Origin: Saprospiraceae bacterium
GTDB taxonomy: Bacteria > Bacteroidota > Bacteroidia > Chitinophagales > Saprospiraceae
Assembly (NCBI GenBank): GCA_021738725.1
Contig: JAIPBE010000005.1
Coordinates: 92,802 to 156,801 of the forward strand
Direction: 5' to 3'
Length of the DNA: 64,000 nucleotides
The notes under the pieces are model-generated. The model saw only the letters and a program-made list of their open reading frames with translations, searched no databases and was not told where the DNA came from. Shown piece by piece: positions 17,518 through 26,949 of the stretch (position 1 is the first letter of the stretch; the number at the start of each line of letters is the position of its first letter). The position numbers and the translations under genes were made by a program.

Positions 17518-18441
17518 CTAAAATTCTTGGGCTGGCTTTTGAAAAACAGCAAGGACAGTGCGTCCTTCAAAAAAAGGAGACATACACATTACCAACGACT
17601 TGTAGATTGGTCGTGGTACCCAACCCATCATTTTAGCCAGTTTGGGATGTGTGGAGCGCAATGATTCTCGTTTTAACAAGTACCAATTCTTCCATTCATC
17701 CATAGGTTGAATTTCAATTTTTATAGGATCCAGATTGAATTCTTGGCCAAGGCCTTCTAGCGCACGTGCATTCCAAAGTCCCATATGGTGCGGTGGCAAA
17801 TTCAAGGGATCATATAGATGAAAACCAAAGATATAGGGATTTGAATTGGGTACACCAATCACCAACTTGCCTCCCGGTCTCAACAACTTGAGGTTGGATT
17901 GGACAAAAGACCGTACATCGGCAATATGCTCTAATACCTGAAAGCTGCTGACTACATCATATTGTGAAGCATGATCTGCCGCCCATTGATGAAGGTCTTC
18001 ATGGTGGATGGTCAACCTCTGACTTCTTCCCTTTTGAACGGCCAGCTCATTATATTCCAATCCTTCGGCCTTCAAACCGGCCTGCTTGGCCAGATGCACA
18101 AAAGCGCCACTTCCGCAACCGACATCCAGTAGGGATTCTCCCGAGGTCAGATATCGAAGCGCCCGTCGGTATTCCCATTTATCTTCCCGATAATATCCGG
18201 AATAAGCCTGTTGTAGTTGTTCATAGAAAGCCGCATTTCCTGCCAGGGACTGAGGGGAAAAAAATCTGTATCCGGTCTCCAGACATGCATAGATCTCGAT
18301 GCCACCGGCCGCACGCAAGTCATCTTCGACATCGATCCCAAGCTTGCGGTAGTCCGATATAATGCGTTCAATATCCAGATCTGCTACTTTCCTGACGTTT
18401 TCTCGACCGGTTAATGGGCACCTGACTAACTCTTGATTCAT
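17518..18441 (-). CDS. Class I SAM-dependent methyltransferase with N-terminal Cys-containing segment
   Basis: A 307-residue protein. The N-terminus 'ELVRCPLTGRENVRKV' resembles the degenerate zinc-ribbon start of methyltransferases found in polysaccharide clusters. SAM motif I is 'LLDVGCGSGAFVHLAKQ', followed by 'DVVSSFQVLEHIADVRSF' and 'LRPGGKLVIGVPNSNPY', typical of Methyltransf_23 proteins that methylate sugars or small metabolites. The leader has a usable SD (GGAG) before ATG 18441. It is first in a possible minus-strand unit with the T9SS type B protein and GT2. Substrate unknown; a surface sugar is likely from context. Confidence 0.87.
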   Translation of the reverse strand: MNQELVRCPLTGRENVRKVADLDIERIISDYRKLGIDVEDDLRAAGGIEIYACLETGYRFFSPQSLAGNAAFYEQLQQAYSGYYREDKWEYRRALRYLTSGESLLDVGCGSGAFVHLAKQAGLKAEGLEYNELAVQKGRSQRLTIHHEDLHQWAADHASQYDVVSSFQVLEHIADVRSFVQSNLKLLRPGGKLVIGVPNSNPYIFGFHLYDPLNLPPHHMGLWNARALEGLGQEFNLDPIKIEIQPMDEWKNWYLLKRESLRSTHPKLAKMMGWVPRPIYKSLVMCMSPFFEGRTVLAVFQKPAQEF

Positions 18442-18505
18442 ACTTTACTCCTTGACTATCTGCTCATTACAATCACCTAACTGACGCTGGCATGACGAGT
18501 TCTGG

Positions 18506-18538
18506 TTGAAAGGCATTGCCACCTTTTCCATACATTTG
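18506..18538 (+). promoter_or_regulatory. Promoter of the YfhO-like gene
   Basis: TTG (18506-18508), a 22-nt spacer and TACATTTG (18531-18538) fit the Bacteroidota -33/-7 pattern. The -7 element is 24 nt before ATG 18563 and lies inside the track ORF (18506), which supports the later start. Confidence 0.65.
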
Positions 18539-18562
18539 GTCCAACATCGAGAAACTCAAATT

Positions 18563-21091
18563 ATGGTAAAGATAATTGGTGCAAGGGTTTGGCCCCATCT
18601 GGTTGCCTACCTGGTCATGATCCTGGTCTCTTTCATGCTCTTCCGGCCCTATGTCCTGGAAAACAAGGTTCTTTCCCAAGGGGACAATCAGCGCGCCAAA
18701 GCCATGCAGACGGAGATCCAGAAATACCGGGCGATAGACGGGGAAGCGCCCTTATGGACGAATGCGATGTTCAGTGGCATGCCTGCATATATGATCTGGC
18801 ATACCGCCCGGGGGAATATGCAACAATATGTCGGACGCGCATTGCTTTGGTTCCATGCCATTACCAAACCACATTATATCGTCCTCCTGGCCATGGCCAT
18901 GTGCTATCTCGCCTTGTTTGCCTTCGGTGCCGACTGGCGGATCGCGCTGCTGGGCGGGATCAGTTATGGCATTTCGACATATTTTGTTGATCTGGCTGAA
19001 GCGGGCCACAGCACCAAGATGCTGGCAATGGCCTATCTCCCCGGCGTTTGGGCGGCGGCCATGTTACTGATCAAACGAAAATGGCTTTTGGGGACCGGAT
19101 TGATGAGTTTGATGGTCGGCCTACAGATCCAGGCCAACCACATTCAGATCACATATTATACTTTTCTCCTCCTCGGTGTCGGTATGATATTCTACGGTGT
19201 TCAATCCTTTAAAAGTGGTCAGTTGAAAGCCTTCGCCACCGCCCTGGGATTGATGGCCGCAGCTACCGGACTGGGAGTGGCCAGTAATATGGCCACTCTG
19301 TGGCCCACCTGGGAATATTCCAAGGAAACCATTCGGGGAACCTCCGAATTGAAGGCGAAAGCAAACTCCGGCGGAGGGCTTGACAAGGACTATGCTTTTG
19401 CATGGAGTTACGGCATTGGAGAGTCTTCTACCCTGCTGGTACCCAATGCCTATGGTGGAGGAGCCTCCCAAACGTTTGAAGGCACCGAGACCTACAAACG
19501 GATCTTCCCGAATATGGTGCAGAATTTCACCCGACAGGGCATGTCCCGTCAGGAGGCTGTCAAAAGTGCCGAGCAGCAGGTAAGCGCCTTGTTCTATCAC
19601 GGAGAACAATCCTTTGTCGGTGTGGCCATTTACTTCGGAGCCGGATTGATCTTCCTCTTTGTACTGGGCATTCTGCTCGTTGGTGGACCTGTCCGATGGT
19701 GGCTGATCACAGCTACAGCTTTTGCCCTGACCATCGCCTGGGGAAAACATTTTTTCCTGAATGACCTGTTATTCGACTACTTCCCGCTATTCAACAAGTT
19801 CCGGGCTGTCTCCATGGCATTGGGCCTCAGCCACTTCGCCCTTGTCTTGCTAGCCATGCTCGGCCTTCAGCAATTTCTGAACAGCACAGATAGGGAGCGA
19901 TCGCTGAAAGCCCTTTACACCGCTGCCGGTGTGACGGGAGCACTGACCCTCCTGATCCTGATCGCGGGAGGTATGATGAATATGACGGGAGCAAATGATG
20001 AAGCAGTCGGCGCAGATCTCGCCAGGATCCTGCAGGCAGATCGTGCCTCCGTTTTAAGGAGTGATGCCTTCCGCAGTCTGGGCATCATCCTGCTGACAGC
20101 TGGTGTACTCTGGGCCTATTTGAAAGATAAACTCAAACTCACTCCCGCTCTCCTCCTAGTCGGTGCGGTAGTTGTCGGCGATGTATGGATGGTGGATTCA
20201 CGCATCCTCTTTCCGGCCAAATATGAATCTGAACGTACGGCTGAAGCCGATCCTCAGCCGTCACAGGCAGATCTGTCTATCCTGGATGATCCGGACCCGT
20301 ATTTCCGGGTCCTGGATATGACAACCAATCCTTTTGTCAATGCCAAAACCAGCTTATTCCATAAAAGTCTCGGGGGGTATCACGCAGCAAAACTGATGCG
20401 TTATCAGGAATTGATTGAAGCCTATTTGATGAATCCCGGACAACATCTGGATATCCTCCGGATGCTGAATACCAAATACATACTTCAACAACAGGAAAAC
20501 AGGTCGATTCCCGTGCCGATCGATCACCCCTTCGGAAATGCGTGGTTTGTCAACACCTTGTCTACCGTGTCTGATGCCGATCAGGAACTGGCGGATATCG
20601 CGCTGGTGCCTTTGCAGATCACTGCTGTCATTCAGGAGCAGAATCTGCCTGAAGGATGGAAAACGGCTTACAAAACCGATTCACTGACCCGTGTTCGGTT
20701 GACTTCCTACCATCCGGATACGTTGACATATCAATACTCCAACAACTATGAAGGGTTTCTGGTATTCTCCGAAGTATATTATCCACCAGCAAAAGGATGG
20801 CAACTTTATCTGAATGGGGAGCCATTCGATGATTTTGTCAAAGTTGATTACCTCCTCAGGGGTGTCCGAGTGCCCGCAGGTCAAAACCAGGAGATCACGA
20901 TGGTCTTCCATCCACAGTCTGTATACACCGGTCAGAAGATAGCTTTGGCTGGTTCAATTCTCAGCTTCCTGATCCTGTTTGCCGGGCTCTGGCAGTTCTT
21001 TCGCAAGGAAGAAATCCCCGAGGCCGTGACCCTGCATGAACCAGTGCATGCACCGTCTGATAAAGGGTCTAGAAAGAAGAAACGTTCCTAG
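18563..21091 (+). CDS. YfhO-like large polytopic membrane protein
   Basis: About 842 residues. The first part, to about residue 560, has many hydrophobic segments ('VAYLVMILVSFMLFRPYVL', 'HYIVLLAMAMCYLALFAFG'). A long extracytoplasmic stretch follows ('DDPDPYFRVLDMT', 'YEGFLVFSEVYYPPAKGWQLYLNGE'), then one final membrane segment and a very basic tail ('DKGSRKKKRS'). This is the layout of the YfhO / GT-C-like family, which in Gram-positives supports glycosylation of wall polymers with lipid-linked sugars. In Bacteroidota the role is unproven, though the surrounding sugar genes agree with glycan transfer. Its stop overlaps the stop of the convergent glycosyltransferase by 4 nt. The start at M20 of the track ORF is supported by the promoter. 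Confidence 0.88.
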   Translation: MVKIIGARVWPHLVAYLVMILVSFMLFRPYVLENKVLSQGDNQRAKAMQTEIQKYRAIDGEAPLWTNAMFSGMPAYMIWHTARGNMQQYVGRALLWFHAITKPHYIVLLAMAMCYLALFAFGADWRIALLGGISYGISTYFVDLAEAGHSTKMLAMAYLPGVWAAAMLLIKRKWLLGTGLMSLMVGLQIQANHIQITYYTFLLLGVGMIFYGVQSFKSGQLKAFATALGLMAAATGLGVASNMATLWPTWEYSKETIRGTSELKAKANSGGGLDKDYAFAWSYGIGESSTLLVPNAYGGGASQTFEGTETYKRIFPNMVQNFTRQGMSRQEAVKSAEQQVSALFYHGEQSFVGVAIYFGAGLIFLFVLGILLVGGPVRWWLITATAFALTIAWGKHFFLNDLLFDYFPLFNKFRAVSMALGLSHFALVLLAMLGLQQFLNSTDRERSLKALYTAAGVTGALTLLILIAGGMMNMTGANDEAVGADLARILQADRASVLRSDAFRSLGIILLTAGVLWAYLKDKLKLTPALLLVGAVVVGDVWMVDSRILFPAKYESERTAEADPQPSQADLSILDDPDPYFRVLDMTTNPFVNAKTSLFHKSLGGYHAAKLMRYQELIEAYLMNPGQHLDILRMLNTKYILQQQENRSIPVPIDHPFGNAWFVNTLSTVSDADQELADIALVPLQITAVIQEQNLPEGWKTAYKTDSLTRVRLTSYHPDTLTYQYSNNYEGFLVFSEVYYPPAKGWQLYLNGEPFDDFVKVDYLLRGVRVPAGQNQEITMVFHPQSVYTGQKIALAGSILSFLILFAGLWQFFRKEEIPEAVTLHEPVHAPSDKGSRKKKRS

Positions 21092-22233
21092 GGCTTTTGT
21101 GTCTCCAGGTACGCGACTACAGGTGATAGTTTTGCTGTCCAGGACAAACGCTCCTGAGCATCTGTCCGCATGGTCGTAAAGTATACCGGATCTTGCCCGG
21201 ATATATCCTGGTAAAAAGCAAGTACGGATCGTGGGTCAACCGGTGTCTCATTGGCCGGAACAACCAGACAATAGGGATAGTCTTCCAGAAAGTCATGATC
21301 CTTGTACCCAAGGAGAAAAGGAAGTCCCCTTGCAGCGAACTCCCTGGCTTTCAATGTTGTGGTCTGGCCGTCTGCAACTCCAGTGCGATGCATTCCCAGA
21401 CTGGCGATCCCTACATGACACTGTGCAATGAGTTCGTCCAGTGCTGCTCCCTGGATAAATCCATGAAAGGTGACGATATCGGCAACGTCAAGGTCATTGA
21501 CCAGATCCCGGAGATTTTGCTCCTCTTTCCCCGATCCCGCGATCTCAAAACGGATCTTTTCGGTGTGATTCAAGAGCTTCCATTCCGCCATACCCCGGAT
21601 CATTCGATCGTACCCATGCCAGATGTTCAGATTGGCCAGACCAAGGATCCTGAATGGAGGCTGTGGTGGTGCTTCCAGGATGGGTGTGATGGATTCCGGG
21701 TCCACTCCGTTATCCGTTTCTAATGTCGGTATTCCACGAATGCGGGACAATCGGGAAAAGGTCACGATCCGATCGACTATCCGCGGTAAAAAGACAAAAC
21801 AGAATTGGTCGAGCCAGACCTGGACTTTCACTTTCAATGGAGCATCCCGAAATTCAGGCCGATACGGATAGGTTGGCAACTCCAGGATGAACCGATGATG
21901 GGACTGCTCTTTCCGCCAACGCCACAAATGCCAGATCAATACCGGATTGAGTAAAAAATGACGCATATAAATGGCGTCATAGCCTTTTGCCAGGATCAAA
22001 TCGAAAATACCCTGATTGGTATAGATTGCCCGTTGGCGAGAAGACCCAAACGTCTGACGTTCGAATGTCCCGTCATACTTTTCTAGGATGGCCTCCTTTC
22101 CCTGGATGTAGAATAGATCGACTGTCCAACCATCCGTCTGCGCCAGGGCTTTGGCCTGGGCTTTCACCTTCCGGAACAGCCCGCCAGTGGCCGGGATGTT
22201 GAAGTCGATCTTGGTAAAAAAAAGGACCTTCAT
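21088..22233 (-). CDS. Glycosyltransferase (GT4-like)
   Basis: A 381-residue GT-B protein. The N-terminal acceptor half begins 'MKVLFFTKIDFNIPATGGLF', a usual start for family 4. The C-terminal half has 'RILGLANLNIWHGYDRMI', 'VTFHGFIQGAALDELIAQC' and 'KAREFAARGLPFLLGYKDHDF', which places the donor site there. The E-x7-E motif is weak. It ends the minus-strand block MT - GT4 - wecB - GT, with the wecB stop 2 nt before its start, so it is co-transcribed. Sugar donor unknown. Confidence 0.85.
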   Translation of the reverse strand: MKVLFFTKIDFNIPATGGLFRKVKAQAKALAQTDGWTVDLFYIQGKEAILEKYDGTFERQTFGSSRQRAIYTNQGIFDLILAKGYDAIYMRHFLLNPVLIWHLWRWRKEQSHHRFILELPTYPYRPEFRDAPLKVKVQVWLDQFCFVFLPRIVDRIVTFSRLSRIRGIPTLETDNGVDPESITPILEAPPQPPFRILGLANLNIWHGYDRMIRGMAEWKLLNHTEKIRFEIAGSGKEEQNLRDLVNDLDVADIVTFHGFIQGAALDELIAQCHVGIASLGMHRTGVADGQTTTLKAREFAARGLPFLLGYKDHDFLEDYPYCLVVPANETPVDPRSVLAFYQDISGQDPVYFTTMRTDAQERLSWTAKLSPVVAYLETQKP

Positions 22234-22235
22234 AA

Positions 22236-23333
22236 TTATCCTACCAGTCTGTTGCGAAGAACAGAGGCAATTCGCTCAGATGCCCTCCCATCCCACAATG
22301 GTGGCACAGCTCCCTTTTTGTACTGACCCTTCCTGATCTGTTGGAGATAGTCTGATATGATGGGTATATCAAATGGCACCAGCGTATTCGATCCGGGATC
22401 CAGGGTAGAAGGTCGCTCGGTATTGGGCCGGAGGGTCAGGCAGGGAACCTGCCGAAAAGTAGTCTCCTCCTGGATCCCACCGCTATCCGTCACCACGACC
22501 ATTGCATGCTTGATCAGTTTTTGAAAGGCAAAATAGCCCATTGGCTCCGTGAGGGTCAGCGCGTCCATCCCTTCCCATTCATCCAGAAGACCGAAGGTCT
22601 GCAGTTGTTTACGCGTTCGAGGATGGATCGGGAAAATGATGCGCCCGACAGATGTCATTTCACGGATCAATGCCGTGAGTTTGACCATGGCATCTCGATC
22701 ATCCACAGTGGCCGGCCGATGCATGGTCATCAGGATGTATGTGGACGGGGTCAGAGCATGGTCATTCAAGACGGAAGAGGCATCAATGCGTTCTTCAAAT
22801 CCGACCAGTGTGTCGATCATGGTATTGCCCACGAGGTGTACTCGATCCATTGGGATATTCTCGCGTTCCAGATTGGTCAAACCACTTTTTTCTGTGACAA
22901 AGAGCAATTCGGAGATATGATCCGTCAGAATGCGATTATGCTCTTCCGGCATCCCTTTGTCTTCTGACCGAAGTCCCGATTCAATGTGGCCGATCGGAAT
23001 ACCGCATTTATTGGCAGTCAAGGCTGCTGCGAGCGTCGAATTGACATCTCCCGGAACCAGAACCATGGCGGGTTTGTGCTCCAAAAACAAAGTCTCCAAT
23101 CCCAGCAGAATATCGGCCATTTGGCCCGTTGGACTGGTATGTTTCAATTCCAGTCGATGGTCTGGTTCGAGGTCAAACTGGCGAAAGAATACACCCGCCA
23201 TATTGAGATCATAGTGTTGTCCGGTATGGATCAATTCGTGTCGAAAACCCGCCTCTTCAAAGACCCGATTAAACTGGGTCACTTTGATAAAATTGGGCCG
23301 GGTGCCGACAATGGTAATAAGGAGGGGGCGCAT
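22236..23333 (-). CDS. wecB: UDP-N-acetylglucosamine 2-epimerase (non-hydrolysing)
   Basis: It converts UDP-GlcNAc into UDP-ManNAc for surface polysaccharides. From ATG 23333 the protein has 365 residues, normal for the family; the track start at 23378 would overlap the upstream gene. Signatures are 'ITIVGTRPNFIK' at the N-terminus, 'HTGQHYDLNMAGVFF', 'VLVPGDVNSTLAAAL', 'HIESGLRS', and the UDP-binding 'VTDSGGIQEETTFRQVPCLTLR'. It lies between two glycosyltransferases in a tight minus-strand operon, with a 1-nt gap to the upstream stop. No UDP-ManNAc dehydrogenase (WecC) is in the window, so the product may be used as ManNAc itself. Confidence 0.94.
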   Translation of the reverse strand: MRPLLITIVGTRPNFIKVTQFNRVFEEAGFRHELIHTGQHYDLNMAGVFFRQFDLEPDHRLELKHTSPTGQMADILLGLETLFLEHKPAMVLVPGDVNSTLAAALTANKCGIPIGHIESGLRSEDKGMPEEHNRILTDHISELLFVTEKSGLTNLERENIPMDRVHLVGNTMIDTLVGFEERIDASSVLNDHALTPSTYILMTMHRPATVDDRDAMVKLTALIREMTSVGRIIFPIHPRTRKQLQTFGLLDEWEGMDALTLTEPMGYFAFQKLIKHAMVVVTDSGGIQEETTFRQVPCLTLRPNTERPSTLDPGSNTLVPFDIPIISDYLQQIRKGQYKKGAVPPLWDGRASERIASVLRNRLVG

Positions 23334-23334
23334 A

Positions 23335-24495
23335 TCAGGATGTTCCAATTCGTGTGATCTGACGTTCATAAATATCATTCAGATGGTCAAGATGCCCATC
23401 TCTGGAGAACAATTGTTCCACTTTTTCTCGATTCTGTTTTTGCAGGGGCCAGTCAGAAATAGTCTGCAGCGCCTGTACATAGGCATCAATATCACGTTCT
23501 TTGACAAGAAAACCATTTATACCATCTTCTACCAATTCCGGGATGCCGGAGTGAAGTGTGGAAACTATTGGTAGTTCCATGGCCATCGCTTCCATGATGG
23601 CATTGGGAATTCCTTCCTGATCACCTGAGTCCAGAGGAGTCACTGAATGATGGACAAAGACATTAGCAGAATCCATCAACTCCCTGCTTTTTGACGGGGT
23701 AACCAGGCCCGGAAACTCAATGATGTGATCGAGCCCCAACTGCTGAGCAAGGCGTTGACTATCGATCAATGTGGGGCCATCGCCTGCAAGAATCAAACGG
23801 ACCTCCCTGGTCTCGGGCAAACTGGCAACATAGCGCGCAAATGCCTGAATCGTATAGATGTGCCCTTTCTTAGCTGTAAATGAAGAAACTTGCAGAAATG
23901 TGATTGGATTCGGTTGGGGACTCTCATGTGAAGCCCGTTTGAAGAAGGCCAAATCTGTCCCATAATAGAGGATCTGATGTTTTGGGATGGGCCCGATAGC
24001 CCCTTCCATCCTCGCTGACATATTGTTCGAAACAAAAATAGGCGTGACGTCCTTTCTATCTAAAACTACCCGGCATTGACGACGATACCTTGCTGATCTC
24101 AGTTTCATCGATGCGTCGTATCCATGGAAACTCAGTATCACAGGTATGCTGTTTTCGGGCCAATTCGAGAGAAATATCCACCCTTGTCCTCCGAAATGCA
24201 CATGAATCAGATCTGGCTTGAAAGCCTGAATTGTTTGAGCAATCGTCCGACGTATCCGACCGCTCCTAAAAGCCCACAGCCAGTTCTCATCTTGAAATCG
24301 ACGAATCTGTTTGGCAATGAAACGATTGTCATGCAAGGGGACCAATTGTACATTCGAAAATGGAAATCGGTCCTCATTTGACCGTTCTGTGGTCATTACC
24401 AACACTTCATGTTGGTCGGCGATAGCCTTTATCTCATTATAGACAAACGTCAGGGTCGGGGCGGCGAATTCGCGGATAAAAACAAGTATTCTCAT
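23335..24495 (-). CDS. Family 4 glycosyltransferase
   Basis: About 386 residues from ATG 24495 ('MRILVFIREFAAPTLTFVYNE'); the track start is 10 residues earlier and runs into the upstream gene. Acceptor-domain features include 'DLIHVHFGGQGWIFL' and 'ILSFHGYDASMK'. The donor domain has 'FLQVSSFTAKKGHIYTIQAF' and the E-x7-E motif 'EGIPNAIMEAMAMELPIVST', followed by 'GIPELVEDGINGFLV'. It resembles the WcaL/AmsK-like group of exopolysaccharide enzymes. Its ATG overlaps the stop of the upstream methyltransferase as ATGA, a classic translational-coupling arrangement. Confidence 0.9.
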   Translation of the reverse strand: MRILVFIREFAAPTLTFVYNEIKAIADQHEVLVMTTERSNEDRFPFSNVQLVPLHDNRFIAKQIRRFQDENWLWAFRSGRIRRTIAQTIQAFKPDLIHVHFGGQGWIFLSNWPENSIPVILSFHGYDASMKLRSARYRRQCRVVLDRKDVTPIFVSNNMSARMEGAIGPIPKHQILYYGTDLAFFKRASHESPQPNPITFLQVSSFTAKKGHIYTIQAFARYVASLPETREVRLILAGDGPTLIDSQRLAQQLGLDHIIEFPGLVTPSKSRELMDSANVFVHHSVTPLDSGDQEGIPNAIMEAMAMELPIVSTLHSGIPELVEDGINGFLVKERDIDAYVQALQTISDWPLQKQNREKVEQLFSRDGHLDHLNDIYERQITRIGTS

Positions 24496-25202
24496 CCTAC
24501 TACAGGTTTTTGGAGGACGCCCCAAAGACCGGTAATCATCTGGCCTTCACTGAAATGAACCGGGGCGCGATCTGTCCGATCCAAAAGCCAGATCAGGGGC
24601 ATTGCCAGAATACTGATGATTTTCTTCAGCATAACATTCCGGATGCTCCTTCGAATCCATAAGGCCAACAGTTGCCCCAGCGCGGCATTCCAACCGCCAA
24701 GAGCCTCGAGTTGGACCACTTTAAATCCGGTATCCACCATAATCCTCTGGAGTGTAAATGGTGTATATCGGCATACATCATGAGGTACTTCATGCAAAGG
24801 CCACAAAAAGGGAACTGTGAAAAAATAGAATCCTCCAGGCTTTAGAACCCGATATGTCTCTTGTAAGAAGTGTGCAGGATCTGGAACGTGTTCTAATACC
24901 TCAGTCGAGAGACCCCAGTCATATGAATGATCTGCAACGGGCATTGTCAAGCCATCCCAAGTCAGATCAGGTGGGGTCCCGTCATATTCCAGGGCATGTT
25001 CAATATCCAGACCTGTGTATGAATCTACTCCATCAACATGCAAGATAAGATCCCGGTAAGGCATACTTCCGCAACCAATATCCAACACCTCACCAGAAAA
25101 TCTGGGAAGAACTGTAGAGACTGCCCGGAGGAGTGCTTTTCGAGGGATGAAGTAATCCAGATACCGACTACTCAGGGAGATATCCAGGAAAAGGTTGCTC
25201 AT
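24492..25202 (-). CDS. Class I SAM-dependent methyltransferase
   Basis: A 236-residue enzyme with SAM motif I 'VLDIGCGSMPYRDLI', an acidic end of beta-2 in 'YTGLDIEHALEYDG', 'WGLSTEVLEHVPDPAHFLQE' and 'LKPGGFYFFTVPFLWPLHE'. The pattern is that of Methyltransf_11 proteins often found in O-antigen and capsule clusters. It is the first gene of the four-gene minus-strand operon and is linked by ATGA overlap to the following glycosyltransferase. It is divergent from the flippase. Substrate not determinable; a lipid-linked sugar is the contextual guess. Confidence 0.88.
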   Translation of the reverse strand: MSNLFLDISLSSRYLDYFIPRKALLRAVSTVLPRFSGEVLDIGCGSMPYRDLILHVDGVDSYTGLDIEHALEYDGTPPDLTWDGLTMPVADHSYDWGLSTEVLEHVPDPAHFLQETYRVLKPGGFYFFTVPFLWPLHEVPHDVCRYTPFTLQRIMVDTGFKVVQLEALGGWNAALGQLLALWIRRSIRNVMLKKIISILAMPLIWLLDRTDRAPVHFSEGQMITGLWGVLQKPVVG

Positions 25203-25281
25203 ATAAGATAAAATCCAGGCTTAAAATTGAGGAAATTTATCAAAGTAAGGTCCAATCTCTCAGATGATGGTACAAGGCATC

Positions 25282-25289
25282 TACCTTTG
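25282..25289 (+). promoter_or_regulatory. Candidate -7 element for the flippase gene
   Basis: TACCTTTG matches TAnnTTTG 15 nt before ATG 25305. No good -33 TTG is seen. It falls inside the track ORF (start 25227) and so favours the later start. Confidence 0.45.
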
Positions 25290-25304
25290 TTTGAAAGAAT
25301 TGGC

Positions 25305-26783
25305 ATGGGCGTGATTCGTCGACAAGGTCTGAAGTATGTTATTCTGAATTATTTCGGAATTGGCATCGGCTTGATTTCCATGCTTTTCATCTATCCCCTC
25401 GAGACTGAAGCCTACGGACTGGCTCGTTTCCTGATGGATTCGGCTGTATTGTTTATTCCCCTGTCTACTCTGGGTGCCATTGCTCTTCCCGTTCGTTTTT
25501 TTGGTCAGACGGAAGACAAGTCTACAGGCCATCATGGATTTATCTCCTGGTTGCTGGTGTTGTGTCTGGCAGGCGCTTCGTTCATCGCACTGGCTTCATT
25601 TTTCTTCTGGGGCCGCATCATGGAATACTATGGTACAGTGTCCCCTCTTTATGTCCTCTATCTATACTTTTTCATCCCGATTCTGATTCTCAGAGGTGCG
25701 ATTCAGGTATTGAGTATGTACATCAGCAACTTTCATCGAATCGTTGTCCCCAGTCTGCTAAATGACTTGTTGATCAAGGCATCCCTTCCCATATTTATTT
25801 TGCTGGTTCATTTCAAGTGGTGGGATTATCAAGACCTCATCGTTGGCATCCTGCTGAATTTTGTCCTTGTTTTTCTTGGCCTGTTGGTCTATCTACACCA
25901 ACTGGATCAATTGTCATGGAAAATCGACTGGGCCTTTTTTAAAGGCCCGTTACTCCGTCAAATGGGGGTTTATGCCGGTTATGGCGTTTTAGGCAGTATG
26001 GGTGCTTCTGTCGCTGTCAACCTCGATGTATTTATGATCGGTACAATGCTTTCTCCGCAGGCAACAGGCATATATGGCATCGCCGCGATCATGGCAAATC
26101 TGATCAATAGACCCTTAGTTGCAATCACGGCGATAGCAGGGCCAATCATTATGAAAGCCTGGCAGAAGAATGACCACGAAGAAGTCCGCGAACTGTATAA
26201 AAAGTCTTCGGTCAATAGTTTCGTTGCTGGTTCACTTATTTTCCTGCTGATCATTCTCAATCTGGATGACATCTATGCACTGATGCCCAATAGTCTGCTG
26301 ATCGGTCAAAACCGGGACGCTCTTTTTTATTTGGGGGTAGCCTATCTCATCAATCTATTGACAGGAGCCAATTCGGAAATCATAGCTTATTCCAAGCTGT
26401 TCCGTTGGAATTTTTACGGTATCATGATACTCGCAGGAATCAATTTGATCTTGAATTTCATTCTCATCAAACAGATGGGCATTACGGGAGCCGCCCTGGC
26501 AACGTTGATCTCTTATGCGTTGTACAATTTGTTCAAAGCCATCGTGATCTACCGACATTACAGGATGCATCCGTTTACTTCAGGATTGATGAAAATGATC
26601 GGATTGGCCCTCATCATATATCTACTTTTCACCTTCCTCCCACTGGAAGGCCACCACCTGGTCACACTAACCATTCGGTCCGGACTTATCTCCATCATCT
26701 TCTTTGTTAGTTTGTGGTATGGGAAAATTTCTGAGGACATTCAATCACTGTTGGAAAAGCTTTTATCAAAGATCAAGAAGTGA
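25305..26783 (+). CDS. Polysaccharide flippase (MOP/Wzx-like)
   Basis: A highly hydrophobic protein of about 492 residues, with some 12-14 membrane segments visible. The start 'MGVIRRQGLKYVILNYFG' is typical of Bacteroidota oligosaccharide flippases. The track start at 25227 adds 26 residues upstream of the likely -7 element. 'GVLGSMGASVAVNLDVFMIG' and 'MGITGAALATLISYALYNLF' match the polysaccharide-synthesis branch of the MOP superfamily. It should move lipid-linked sugar units from the cytosolic to the periplasmic side of the inner membrane. It is divergent from the methyltransferase/GT/wecB operon, which fits a Wzx role for that glycan. No Wzy polymerase was recognised in the window. Confidence 0.88.
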   Translation: MGVIRRQGLKYVILNYFGIGIGLISMLFIYPLETEAYGLARFLMDSAVLFIPLSTLGAIALPVRFFGQTEDKSTGHHGFISWLLVLCLAGASFIALASFFFWGRIMEYYGTVSPLYVLYLYFFIPILILRGAIQVLSMYISNFHRIVVPSLLNDLLIKASLPIFILLVHFKWWDYQDLIVGILLNFVLVFLGLLVYLHQLDQLSWKIDWAFFKGPLLRQMGVYAGYGVLGSMGASVAVNLDVFMIGTMLSPQATGIYGIAAIMANLINRPLVAITAIAGPIIMKAWQKNDHEEVRELYKKSSVNSFVAGSLIFLLIILNLDDIYALMPNSLLIGQNRDALFYLGVAYLINLLTGANSEIIAYSKLFRWNFYGIMILAGINLILNFILIKQMGITGAALATLISYALYNLFKAIVIYRHYRMHPFTSGLMKMIGLALIIYLLFTFLPLEGHHLVTLTIRSGLISIIFFVSLWYGKISEDIQSLLEKLLSKIKK

Positions 26784-26901
26784 ACATACGTCCACAGTCC
26801 GGCCTTATGGCACTGTCCACATTGGACGGTCATCCCACAAAAGTTGAAGAGCCTGAGTCACTAAATAATATTGGTTACCCTGAAGTTCAAAAGGCATGAA
26901 T

Positions 26902-26909
26902 TAGTTTTG
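26902..26909 (+). promoter_or_regulatory. Candidate -7 element for the TTG-start glycosyltransferase
   Basis: TAGTTTTG fits TAnnTTTG 40 nt before the TTG start. No -33 TTG lies at the right distance. The rest of the 166-nt gap shows no other signal. Confidence 0.3.
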
Positions 26910-26949
26910 CCATATTAAGAATGGACTTACTCCTAACTGAAAGTTACAT

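Noticed and set aside
19121-19750. 209-residue minus-strand ORF inside the YfhO-like gene
   Set aside because: It lies fully inside a well-supported membrane-protein gene and has no family features.
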